Assembly: GCA_902569975.1 (NCBI GenBank) | Contig: CACFWD010000006.1 | Coordinates: forward strand, 1-52,958 | Length of the DNA: 52,958 nucleotides | Direction: 5' to 3' | Source of the DNA: an uncultured Pelagibacteraceae bacterium | GTDB taxonomy: Bacteria; Pseudomonadota; Alphaproteobacteria; Pelagibacterales; Pelagibacteraceae | In this document: piece by piece, positions 33,895-42,172 of the stretch | Layout: the number at the start of each line of letters is the position of its first letter | Numbering within the stretch: position 1 is the first letter of the stretch | Made by a program: the position numbers and the translations under genes | The notes under the pieces: generated by a model | The model's database searches: none | Seen by the model: only the letters and a program-made list of their open reading frames with translations | What the model was told of the DNA's origin: nothing

Positions 33895-35346
33895 TCAAGT
33901 TCCACAAAAAGTTTGATATTTTTTATCTGATGTAGAAGGGTATTGATAATCTTCTTTTCTTTCTTGTTTATCGTAGGGTTTTTCTAAAACTTCTAACATT
34001 TTATTGAATGGTTTTAAATCATTCTGTTCCGCAGCCTCTAAAGCCTCTTCAACTTTATGGTTTCTTGGAATAAATAATGGGTTGTTAGTTCTCATTAATT
34101 CCATAGATTTCTCTGAAGCGCTGTTATTTTTTAACAATCTATCTTCCCATCTTTTTTTCCAGTTAATAAAATCTTTATCATTATATAATTCAACTTTTTT
34201 TTGATCGATATTCATCAAATAACAAAATGTGTTTGTATAATCTGCTTTTTTCTCATGCATCCAAGTTAAAAGATCTAAAATTAAAAATTTATCTTTATCA
34301 TCTAAACCAAATAATCCTAATTTATCTCTCATCATGTTCATCCATTTTTCTTCATATTTTTTTTCAAAAGAATTAATTGATTCAGTGGCAATTTTGATAG
34401 CTTTTTCTTGATCTTTATTAATTAAAGGAATTAAACATTCAGCAAATCTGGCTAAGTTCCATTTTGTAATGGCAGGTTGATTGCAATAAGCATATCTGCC
34501 TGTTTGATCAATTGAACTAAATACAGTTTTTGGATCATAGGTATCCATAAATGCACAAGGTCCGTAATCAAGGGTTTCTCCTGAGATAGCCATATTGTCA
34601 GTATTCATTACACCATGTATGAAACCAACTCTCATCCAGTTCACAACTAAATTACATTGCCTTTCTATTAAAAGGTTGATTAAGTCTAAAGGTTTATTAT
34701 TTGAATCCTTAATTTCTGGGTAGTGTCTATCAATCGTGTAATCTAACAAAGTCTTTAATTCATTTTCTTTTTGTCTTGCTGCTATATACTGAAATGTTCC
34801 AACACGAATATGACTAGATGCTACGCGAGTAAGAATTGCACCCTGTAGAGTTTTTTCTCTAAAGACATCTTCTCCAGTTTTGACTACAGCTAGACTTCTC
34901 GTTGTAGGGATATCTAAAAAACTCATAGCTTCACTAATTATATATTCTCTTAACATAGGACCAAGAGCTGCACGGCCATCACCATTTCTTGAAAAGGTTG
35001 TTTTTCCAGAACCTTTGAATTGAATATCATATTTTTTATTTAACTTCGTTATATGTTCTCCTAATAAAACTGCCCTTCCATCACCAAGCATTGTAAAATG
35101 ACCAAACTGATGCCCTGCATAAGCTTGTGCAATTGAATTACTACCTTCTGGTAAAATATTACCTGAAAAAATTTCAGATAATTCTTTATTAGTAACCTTT
35201 GAAAAATCTAAATCTAATTCGGAAGCTAGACTTTTATTTAATAAAACTAACTCAGGATTTTTTACAGGTACTGGATTAATATTTTCTTTAAATGAATTTG
35301 ATAGATCAAAATATGTATTGTCGAAATTCCAATTTATTTTGTTCAT
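33895..35346 (-). CDS. selO: Protein adenylyltransferase SelO
   Basis: Pseudokinase-fold enzyme that AMPylates proteins and takes part in redox stress response. 483 residues with the SelO landmarks FSGNILPEGSNSIAQAYAGH, QFGHFTMLGDGRAVLLGE, LQFKGSG-like KYDIQFKGSGKTTFSRNGDG, RAALGPMLREYIISEAM and HGVMNTDNMAISGETLDYGP. The C terminus ends TFCGT, with Cys at the position used for redox control (Sec in some homologues). The ATG follows the T-run of the fdh terminator with no room for a ribosome site. Confidence 0.95.
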   Translation of the reverse strand: MNKINWNFDNTYFDLSNSFKENINPVPVKNPELVLLNKSLASELDLDFSKVTNKELSEIFSGNILPEGSNSIAQAYAGHQFGHFTMLGDGRAVLLGEHITKLNKKYDIQFKGSGKTTFSRNGDGRAALGPMLREYIISEAMSFLDIPTTRSLAVVKTGEDVFREKTLQGAILTRVASSHIRVGTFQYIAARQKENELKTLLDYTIDRHYPEIKDSNNKPLDLINLLIERQCNLVVNWMRVGFIHGVMNTDNMAISGETLDYGPCAFMDTYDPKTVFSSIDQTGRYAYCNQPAITKWNLARFAECLIPLINKDQEKAIKIATESINSFEKKYEEKWMNMMRDKLGLFGLDDKDKFLILDLLTWMHEKKADYTNTFCYLMNIDQKKVELYNDKDFINWKKRWEDRLLKNNSASEKSMELMRTNNPLFIPRNHKVEEALEAAEQNDLKPFNKMLEVLEKPYDKQERKEDYQYPSTSDKKYQTFCGT

Positions 35347-35350
35347 AAAA

Positions 35351-35384
35351 AAAGCGATTTATAACAATATAAACCGCTTTTTTT
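35351..35384 (-). terminator. Intrinsic terminator of fdh, abutting the selO start
   Basis: Read on the minus strand: AAAGCGGTTTATA, a four-base loop, TATAAATCGCTTT and a run of T that ends directly at the selO ATG (35344-35346). The stem has about 12 pairs with one mismatch. It separates fdh from selO, or acts as an attenuator that lets some polymerase through to selO. Confidence 0.85.
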
Positions 35385-35396
35385 GAATTTTAATTT

Positions 35397-36596
35397 TTAT
35401 TTTTTCTTGTATTTGGCTGCTTCTTCAGACCCACCAGTGGCTGAACCTTTACTATATGAGTGAGCACCCATACCAGCTAATTGGCCATCTTTTACAATTA
35501 AGTATTGATTTCTAATTTCTTTACCTTCAAAGAAACATTCCAGTATCTCTCTAACTCCATCTGCATACCTTGATTGTGCAGTTAAAGATGTCCCTGAAGT
35601 ATGAGGTGTCATACCATGATTTGGCATGCTTCTCCATACGTGATCATTAGGCGCTGGCTGGGGAAACCAAACATCTCCTGCATAACCACTTAATTGACCA
35701 CTCTTTAATGCCTTAGCAATTGCATCACGATTACAGATTTTTCCTCTTGCGGTATTTACAATATAAGCACCTTTTTTCATCTTACTTATCATAGCATCAT
35801 CAAATAAGTTTTCAGTTTCTGGATGAAGAGGACAATTAATTGTCACTACATCACAAACTTTGACCATAGATTCTACAGACTCATGAAATGTAAGATTAAG
35901 TTCTTTTTCAACAGCGTCAGGTAATTTATGTCTATCAAAGTAATGCAAATGGACATCAAATGGTTTCATTTTTCTGAGTGCATCTAAACCAATTCGCCCA
36001 GCAGCAACTGTCCCAATATGCATGCCCTCTACATCGTATGATCTTTGAACAGCGTCAGCAATATTCCATCCACCTTCATTAACGATTCTATGTTGATTAT
36101 GGTAATCCCTTACCATTGAAACAATCATCATAACAATGTGTTCAGCTACCGATCTAGAGTTACAATAAGTTACCTCTACGACGTCAATTTTATTATCCAT
36201 TGCAGCTTGTAAATCGACGTGGTCTGACCCAATACCTGCTGTGATTGCCATTTTCAAATTTTTAGCTTTCGCAATTCTTTCTTTAGTTAAATAATATGGA
36301 AAGAAAGGTTGTGAAATTACTATATCAGCATCAACAATATGTTTGTCAGCCTCACATCCATCTCCATCTTTACTATTAGTTACAACCAACTCGTGACCGT
36401 TGTTTTCTAAAAATTTTCTTAGTCCTAATTCACCAGATACACATCCTAATAGTTGTCCTGGAGTATAATCTCTTCCTTTTGGTGAAGGTAAGGTCATTCC
36501 ATCTGGATATTTTTCTATTTTTGGTAATTCAGAAAGTGCATATGATTTTGGCATTCCACCTTTAGGATCATCATACAATATGCATAATATTTTCAT
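35397..36596 (-). CDS. fdh: NAD-dependent formate dehydrogenase (metal-free)
   Basis: Oxidises formate to CO2 with NAD, giving NADH and disposing of C1 units. 399 residues that agree closely with the known methylotroph enzyme: KILCILYDDPKGGMPKSYAL, the formate-loop SQPFFPYYLT, TAGIGSDHVDLQAAMD, the NAD motif GTVAAGRIGLDAL, NTARGKICNRDAI, DVWFPQPAPNDHVW and the catalytic-His HTSGTSLTAQ. It needs no molybdenum, so the moeA nearby must serve other enzymes. AGGAG lies upstream of the ATG. Signal-free, cytoplasmic. Confidence 0.96.
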   Translation of the reverse strand: MKILCILYDDPKGGMPKSYALSELPKIEKYPDGMTLPSPKGRDYTPGQLLGCVSGELGLRKFLENNGHELVVTNSKDGDGCEADKHIVDADIVISQPFFPYYLTKERIAKAKNLKMAITAGIGSDHVDLQAAMDNKIDVVEVTYCNSRSVAEHIVMMIVSMVRDYHNQHRIVNEGGWNIADAVQRSYDVEGMHIGTVAAGRIGLDALRKMKPFDVHLHYFDRHKLPDAVEKELNLTFHESVESMVKVCDVVTINCPLHPETENLFDDAMISKMKKGAYIVNTARGKICNRDAIAKALKSGQLSGYAGDVWFPQPAPNDHVWRSMPNHGMTPHTSGTSLTAQSRYADGVREILECFFEGKEIRNQYLIVKDGQLAGMGAHSYSKGSATGGSEEAAKYKKK

Positions 36597-36672
36597 TTAA
36601 TCTCCTAATTATAATTAATATTTATATACGGCATCTAACATTATTTTTTGGTACCTAGCAAATGAATTGTGT

Positions 36673-37149
36673 TTATTTTGGGTAAGACTTTTTTAAAATA
36701 AAACGGTTAATAACTATTGCAAAAATTATAATTATAATTGATCCAATTATTACAGGAGTAAATAAGTAGTCAAAGGATACGCTTCCTATAATTACTATTA
36801 TTGGATTTCCTCCCGCTGGAGGATGAGTGACATTAAGTAAAATCATTAAACCAACTCCAAAACCTACAGCTAAAGGAATAATTATATAAAGTGGTAATGG
36901 AATAAAGTTTAAAAAAAGCATTCCAACTAACGATGTAACTAAATGACCAAAAAAAACATTTTTTGGTTGAGCAAATGGGCTTTCTGGATACCCGTAAAGT
37001 AAAACCATTGATGAGCCAAAGGAAGCTAATAAAAATATTCCAAACTCAGTTTTATAGGTTAAAAAAGTTAATACCGCTATTGTAATTATAGAAAATAGAC
37101 CAGCAAAAATAGATTGTTTTAAATTTCCCATTAGATTATTTAGATACAA
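36673..37149 (-). CDS. HPP-family membrane protein
   Basis: 158 residues, four to five membrane helices. The HPP signature appears as LLNVTHPPAGGNPIIVIIG, together with ASFGSSMVLLYGYPESPFAQ and PKNVFFGHLVTSLVGMLF. Plant and cyanobacterial HPP members carry nitrite across membranes; for this one the substrate is unknown. The start overlaps the SufU-like gene by 14 bases; a second ATG at codon 7 (MGNLKQSI) would just about remove the overlap. Confidence 0.87.
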   Translation of the reverse strand: MYLNNLMGNLKQSIFAGLFSIITIAVLTFLTYKTEFGIFLLASFGSSMVLLYGYPESPFAQPKNVFFGHLVTSLVGMLFLNFIPLPLYIIIPLAVGFGVGLMILLNVTHPPAGGNPIIVIIGSVSFDYLFTPVIIGSIIIIIFAIVINRFILKKSYPK

Positions 37150-37534
37150 TTTTTTTTAATGCATTAAAAGGTAATAAAATACACTCTTTTCTAGCAATAT
37201 ATTTTTTTTTAAATAATATTTTCAATAATACCCATTTTTTTTCTTTTATCTCATTATCTTCATCAAAATAAGACTTAGCTTCCTCACACAAATTATAAAT
37301 TTTATCTTTTTGATTATTAATTGAGATTTTTGAGAGTAAGCTAGCAGATGCTTGACAAAAAATGCAGGACTTACCATTATATCCAAAATCAATTATTTTA
37401 TCATTTTTGATTATTAATTCTATTTTTAACTCATCTCCACATAAGGGATTTTTTAATTTAGAATAATGTGTACGATTCTTGATATTCTTATTATTATCAG
37501 TATTAGATGCGATATTAATTATTTCTAAATCCAT
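37136..37534 (-). CDS. SufU/IscU-like Fe-S scaffold protein
   Basis: 132 residues. The three ligand cysteines of the SufU/IscU fold are present: Cys32 in NPLCGDE (with Asp34), Cys57 in GKSCIFCQASAS (with Cys60) and Cys118 in ARKECILLPFNAL. It accepts sulfur or assembles Fe-S clusters, or passes zinc-bound persulfide as SufU does. No suf or isc operon is next to it; partner genes must lie elsewhere. Divergent from moeA. Confidence 0.85.
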   Translation of the reverse strand: MDLEIINIASNTDNNKNIKNRTHYSKLKNPLCGDELKIELIIKNDKIIDFGYNGKSCIFCQASASLLSKISINNQKDKIYNLCEEAKSYFDEDNEIKEKKWVLLKILFKKKYIARKECILLPFNALKKIVSK

Positions 37535-37554
37535 TTTAATTTATATGATATTTA

Positions 37555-37560
37555 TATAAT
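37555..37560 (+). promoter_or_regulatory. Predicted -10 box of moeA
   Basis: TATAAT six bases before the moeA ATG (37567), the same spacing as in front of the D-amino-acid dehydrogenase gene. Transcription would begin at or next to the start codon. The -35 is weak and no ribosome site is present. Confidence 0.35.
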
Positions 37561-37566
37561 AAATAA

Positions 37567-38814
37567 ATGAAATCTTATAGCCAAGCTGTAAATATTCTTA
37601 AAAGAGCTAAAATAATAATTGGTAACGAATATATAAAAAGCTCAGACAGTTTAAACAGAGTATGTGCGTCAAATATTCATTCAAAAGTCAATTATCCTTC
37701 TGCAAATAATTCTTCGTTTGATGGTTATGCGATTAATTCAAGAGATACTGAAAATTTGAATAAAAATAAATCTAAAGCTTTTAAAATAATAGGTTCTATT
37801 TCAGCAGGAAAAAAACCATTTAAAAAAAAAATTAAGAAATTTGATGCAGTTGAGATAATGACAGGTGGTATTATACCAAAAGGCCTTGATACGATTATTC
37901 CTATAGAACAAATAGACTTTTATCCAAATAATAAAATTAAAAAATTTATCTTAATTAAAAAAAAAATAAAAAAATATAATAATTTAAGGTTTGCAGGATC
38001 TGATTATAAAAAAGAGCAATTAATAATTAAAAAGGGAACAATTATTCAGTCTAAACATATGCTGGTTTTAAAAACATTAGGTGTGAAAAAAATTAAAGTT
38101 AAAAAAAAATTGAATATTTTATTTTTTTCAACTGGCAATGAAGTTTCTAACTTAGATAAAATCCCAATTTGGAAAGTAAGAAACTCAAATAGCCAATACA
38201 TAGAAAGTTTAAATAATAATTTTTTATTTAATTTTGAAAATGGAGGAATTTTAAAAGATCATCATCATCAATATTTTAAATCTAGAATTAATAAAATGTT
38301 AAAATCTAAAATAGATATAGTTATGACATCTGGAGCCGTCTCTGCTGGAAAATTTGATTATATACCTAGCATTGTTAAAGAATTTAAAACATCACATTAT
38401 TTTAAAAGTGTAATGATTAGACCTGGTAAACCAATTTTATTTGCAAAGATTAAGCAAAAAGCAATATTTGGTTTACCAGGAAATCCAATTTCATCTGCAG
38501 CTTGCTTCAGGTTTTTTGTTTATCCTTATATTGAAAATATATTAAATTTGACCCCCGAAAAGCCAATTAAGGCTATTTTAAAAAATAGCTATGAAAAAAA
38601 GAAAAATTTAACAAGATTTATTAAAAGTAAACTTAGCACAACTAAGAATGGTAAAGTCGAGGTGCAGTTATTGCCTGGCCAAGAGTCCTTTAGAATTAAC
38701 TCTTTTGTTAAATCAAATATATGGGCAGTACTACCAAATGGACAATCCAAATTTAAAAAAGGTCAAATTATTGATTGTTTTTTTCCCAACCTTTCAAATA
38801 AAATTTTAGATTAG
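37567..38814 (+). CDS. moeA: Molybdopterin molybdenumtransferase MoeA
   Basis: Inserts molybdate into adenylylated molybdopterin. 415 residues, with family motifs PSANNSSFDGYAINSRD near residue 45, EIMTGGIIPKGLDTIIPIEQ, STGNEV, TSGAVSAGKFDYIP (family TxGGVSxGxxD) and the GLPGNPISS end of the MPT-binding domain. Much of the sequence is lysine-rich with long KK runs, as expected for a very AT-rich gene. Implies at least one Mo enzyme in the organism, not encoded in this window. Confidence 0.93.
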   Translation: MKSYSQAVNILKRAKIIIGNEYIKSSDSLNRVCASNIHSKVNYPSANNSSFDGYAINSRDTENLNKNKSKAFKIIGSISAGKKPFKKKIKKFDAVEIMTGGIIPKGLDTIIPIEQIDFYPNNKIKKFILIKKKIKKYNNLRFAGSDYKKEQLIIKKGTIIQSKHMLVLKTLGVKKIKVKKKLNILFFSTGNEVSNLDKIPIWKVRNSNSQYIESLNNNFLFNFENGGILKDHHHQYFKSRINKMLKSKIDIVMTSGAVSAGKFDYIPSIVKEFKTSHYFKSVMIRPGKPILFAKIKQKAIFGLPGNPISSAACFRFFVYPYIENILNLTPEKPIKAILKNSYEKKKNLTRFIKSKLSTTKNGKVEVQLLPGQESFRINSFVKSNIWAVLPNGQSKFKKGQIIDCFFPNLSNKILD

Positions 38815-38862
38815 AGTATCTAATTTTGTTGTAGTTATAAAAATTTGAATTAATCTTTTGCG

Positions 38863-39768
38863 ATGCTTGAATTAAAAAATCCAAAAATAGCAGTTCCAGT
38901 AGTTCTATGTGCCGGTATTTTATGGTCATTCGGACCTTTGGTTGTCAGGTATATGGATAGTCCAAATCAGGTTCCTTGGCAGTATATTTTTGGGAGAGGG
39001 CTTACTATTTTTATTATTCTTAATCTTTATTTATATTTTGAAGAAGGAATTAAATTTTGGAAAAATTATTTAAAAATTGGAAAATCAGGAATTATTGGAG
39101 GCTCAGGTCTAGGTATTGCAATGATTTCTTTTATTTATTCAATTACAAATACCACAGCTGCCATTACTTTACTATGTTTGGCTGCAATGCCCTTTTTTAC
39201 TGCATTATTAGCTTTTATTTTTTTAAAGGAACAAATTTCTATTAATGTTTGGATATCAATTATTATTGCAACAGCAGGTATAATTATCATGGCTTTTGGA
39301 AATACAGAAGAAAATTCTCTTATAGGATTTATTTTTGGAATAACTTCTTCAGTAGGTTTCTCAATTTTTTCTGTTACTTTGAGATGGCGAAAGGAAACTC
39401 CTAAATTTACAACAGTCGCATTTGCTGGGTTATTTTGTTTTGTGTTTGCATCAATAATGATTTTAAGTAAAGAACAGGTTTTTTTTTCATCAAGTTATAA
39501 TAGTTCTTTATTTTCTTTACATGGAACATTGGTTTGTCTAGGTTTGATTCTATACTCGATTGGTTCAAAAGCTATTCCAGCTGCCGAATTAACTTTATTA
39601 TCTTTAACAGAGGTGATTGGTGGAATTTTTTGGGTGTGGTTACCTTTGTTTGGAATAAACGAGGTACCCGATACAAACACTATTATTGGCGGCTTCTTTT
39701 TATTTATATCTTTATTCTATTATAGTTTGATTATGAGATGGAATAAAAGGTACATTGGATTAAATTAA
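38863..39768 (+). CDS. EamA/DMT-family transporter (creatine module)
   Basis: 301 residues, two EamA repeats, about ten helices: AGILWSFGPLVVRYMDSP at the start, NTTAAITLLCLAAMPFFTAL, and the last repeat with LLSLTEVIGGIFWVWLPLFG. It precedes the creatinase gene by 16 bases on the same strand, so it may carry creatine, a related guanidino compound or a product such as urea or sarcosine; direction and substrate unproven. Confidence 0.87.
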   Translation: MLELKNPKIAVPVVLCAGILWSFGPLVVRYMDSPNQVPWQYIFGRGLTIFIILNLYLYFEEGIKFWKNYLKIGKSGIIGGSGLGIAMISFIYSITNTTAAITLLCLAAMPFFTALLAFIFLKEQISINVWISIIIATAGIIIMAFGNTEENSLIGFIFGITSSVGFSIFSVTLRWRKETPKFTTVAFAGLFCFVFASIMILSKEQVFFSSSYNSSLFSLHGTLVCLGLILYSIGSKAIPAAELTLLSLTEVIGGIFWVWLPLFGINEVPDTNTIIGGFFLFISLFYYSLIMRWNKRYIGLN

Positions 39769-39784
39769 TTTCTCGGAAAATAAA

Positions 39785-41002
39785 ATGGAAAGACCAGATT
39801 TTTTTGAATTAAAAAATGGAGAAAAGGTTAAACTGCCTTTTTCCAATAAAGAATATGATCAAAGAATTTTAAAATTAAGAGATGTAATGGATAAAAATAA
39901 TCTTGATATGATTATTTTAACCTCAATGCATAATATTGCTTATTATACAGGCTTTATCTATTGTTCATTTGGAAGACCTTACGGCTGTATTATAACCAAA
40001 AATAAAATCTCAACATTTTCAGCAAATATTGATGCTAGTCAGCCATGGAGAAGATCTTATTGTGATAATGTAATTTACACTGATTGGAAAAGAGATAATT
40101 TTTTAAAAGCGATTGTTTCTATTATTGGAAGAGATGAACCTCCAAAAAATATTGGGCTTGAATATGATCATGTAACTTTAGATATAAGAGAAAAAATTGG
40201 CTCTATATTTACATTTTCTGTGTTTAGAGATGTTGCAAAAAATTTAATGAAATTACGAATGATTAAATCAAATGAGGAAATTGAAATTATTAAAAATGGA
40301 GCAAGAATTGCTGATCTTGGAGGAATGGAAATTGTCAAAAATATTAAAGAGGGAAATACAGAATTAGAAATTGCAATTGCTGGTAGAGATTGTATGGAGA
40401 GAGAAATCGCAAAAACTTATCCAGGTGCAGAATATATGGATACTTGGGTTTGGTTTCAATCTGGAATAAACACTGATGGAGCCCATAATCCAAAAACAAA
40501 TCGACAAATCCAAAAAGGGGATATTTTATCTTTGAATACCTTTCCAATGATTTCAGGATATTACACTGCACTTGAAAGAACTTTATTTTTAGATCATGCA
40601 GACGATGCATCATTAAAAGCCTGGGAAGCAAACGTAAAAATTCATAAGCGTGGATTAGAATTAATAAGACCAGGTATGAAATGTTCTGACATATGCCATG
40701 AACTTAATGAGTTGTTTGCTGAACTTGGTTATCTTCAATATCGAACTTTTGGTTATGGTCATTCATTTGGAGTTCTTTCACATTTTTATGGAAGAGAGTC
40801 AGGATTAGAATTAAGAGAAGATATTGAAACTGTTTTAGAGGAAAATATGGTAGTTTCTATGGAGCCGATGATTATGATCCCAGAGGGAAAACCAGGAGCA
40901 GGTGGTTACAGAGAACACGATATCTTAGTGTTAGGGAAGAGTACTACAGAAAATATTACAAAATTTCCTTTTGGCCCTGAACACAATATTATAAAAACAT
41001 GA
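39785..41002 (+). CDS. Creatinase (creatine amidinohydrolase)
   Basis: Hydrolyses creatine to sarcosine and urea. The 405-residue sequence is a pita-bread (M24) fold protein closely like the Pseudomonas enzyme: YCSFGRPYGCII with Arg64, ANIDASQPWRR, NVIYTDWKRDN, MDTWVWFQSGINTDGAHNP with the catalytic His234 (His232 in P. putida), ISGYYTALERTLFLDH with Glu264, GYGHSFGVLSH and MVVSMEPMIMIPEG. The metal-binding residues of M24 peptidases are replaced as in creatinase, so it is not an aminopeptidase. Substrate may be creatine or the close analogue guanidinoacetate. Overlaps the amidinotransferase gene by 4 bases. Confidence 0.9.
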   Translation: MERPDFFELKNGEKVKLPFSNKEYDQRILKLRDVMDKNNLDMIILTSMHNIAYYTGFIYCSFGRPYGCIITKNKISTFSANIDASQPWRRSYCDNVIYTDWKRDNFLKAIVSIIGRDEPPKNIGLEYDHVTLDIREKIGSIFTFSVFRDVAKNLMKLRMIKSNEEIEIIKNGARIADLGGMEIVKNIKEGNTELEIAIAGRDCMEREIAKTYPGAEYMDTWVWFQSGINTDGAHNPKTNRQIQKGDILSLNTFPMISGYYTALERTLFLDHADDASLKAWEANVKIHKRGLELIRPGMKCSDICHELNELFAELGYLQYRTFGYGHSFGVLSHFYGRESGLELREDIETVLEENMVVSMEPMIMIPEGKPGAGGYREHDILVLGKSTTENITKFPFGPEHNIIKT

Positions 41003-42126
41003 CTGAAATGATTAAAAATAAAACAATTGTTAATAGTTGGAATGAATGGGACCCTCTTAAACACGTAATTGTAGGAAGGGCGGATGGAACCTGTATTCCT
41101 TCTCCAGAGCCTGCTTTAGATGCTAAAGTTCCTGAAGATAGTGATATGAGAGGCCAGTTTGGTCCTCGGACACAAGAAACTATTGATAAGGCCAATCAGC
41201 TATTAGATGATTTTTCGTATACGCTTGAGAAAAGAGGAATTAAAGTAGATAGACCAACACCAATTAATTTTAATCAAAAAACCTCTACTCCAGATTGGGA
41301 AGCAGAGACCATGTTTGGATGTATGCCACCCAGAGACGTTTTGTTAACTGTTGGTAATGAAATATTGGAGGCGACCATGAGTTATCGTTGTAGATGGTTT
41401 GAATACTTATGTTATCGCCCATTATTAAAAAATTATTATAATCAAGATTCTAATATGAGACATGAGTCAGCACCAAAACCTAGATTAACAGATGCAGATT
41501 ATAGAAAAGATTATCTCTCAGATAAAATTGGTGTTCAAAAAAGGTTAGAATGGACTGAGCAAAAATATTTTGTAACTACAGAGGAAGAACCATTATTTGA
41601 CGCTGCAGATGTTTTGAGATTTGGCAAAGATTTAGTTGTTCAACATGGATTTACAACAAATTTGAAAGGTATAGATTGGTTGAAGAGACATTATAAAGAT
41701 CACAGAATTCATGCTGTAAATTTCCCAGGAGATCCATATCCTATTCATATAGATGCAACTTTTACTCCAATTAAAGAAGGTTTAATAATAAATAATCCTC
41801 AAAGAAGATTGCCAAAAGAACAGAGAAAACTATTTGAAAATAATGGTTGGGAAATTGTAGATAGTGCACAACCTGCTCATAATGAACCTCCAGCACTTTG
41901 TTATTCATCTGTTTGGCTATCAATGAATGTTTTAGTGATTGATCCTAAAACAGTTTGTGTTGAAAAAAGCGAAGTCTATCAAGCAGATCAATTAGATAAA
42001 TTAGGCATGGAAGTCATACCTGTAGATTTAAGAGATGCATATGCATTTGGTGGAGGACTTCATTGTTGCACAGCAGATGTTTATAGAGAGGGTACCTTAA
42101 AAGATTATTTTCCTAAACAATTGTAA
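40999..42126 (+). CDS. Glycine amidinotransferase-like enzyme
   Basis: Transfers the amidino group of arginine to an amine, classically glycine, giving ornithine and guanidinoacetate. 375 residues, clearly AGAT-like: LFDAADVLRFGKDLVVQ with the catalytic Asp, PIHIDATFTPI with His250, SMNVLVIDPKTVCV, and GGGLHCCTADVYREGTLKDY with catalytic Cys356. As I recall human AGAT, a Met precedes the catalytic His; here it is Ile249, which may shift acceptor choice. No transit or signal peptide. Translationally coupled to creatinase, a pairing discussed in the findings. Confidence 0.9.
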   Translation: MTEMIKNKTIVNSWNEWDPLKHVIVGRADGTCIPSPEPALDAKVPEDSDMRGQFGPRTQETIDKANQLLDDFSYTLEKRGIKVDRPTPINFNQKTSTPDWEAETMFGCMPPRDVLLTVGNEILEATMSYRCRWFEYLCYRPLLKNYYNQDSNMRHESAPKPRLTDADYRKDYLSDKIGVQKRLEWTEQKYFVTTEEEPLFDAADVLRFGKDLVVQHGFTTNLKGIDWLKRHYKDHRIHAVNFPGDPYPIHIDATFTPIKEGLIINNPQRRLPKEQRKLFENNGWEIVDSAQPAHNEPPALCYSSVWLSMNVLVIDPKTVCVEKSEVYQADQLDKLGMEVIPVDLRDAYAFGGGLHCCTADVYREGTLKDYFPKQL

Positions 42127-42172
42127 TATAGTATCAATCTTATATTTAATAATTTAAAATTGTATATATTTA

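Noticed and set aside
39785-41002. Xaa-Pro aminopeptidase or DddP-type DMSP lyase (both M24 fold)
   Set aside because: The catalytic histidine context, Arg64 and long matching blocks fit creatinase over its whole length.
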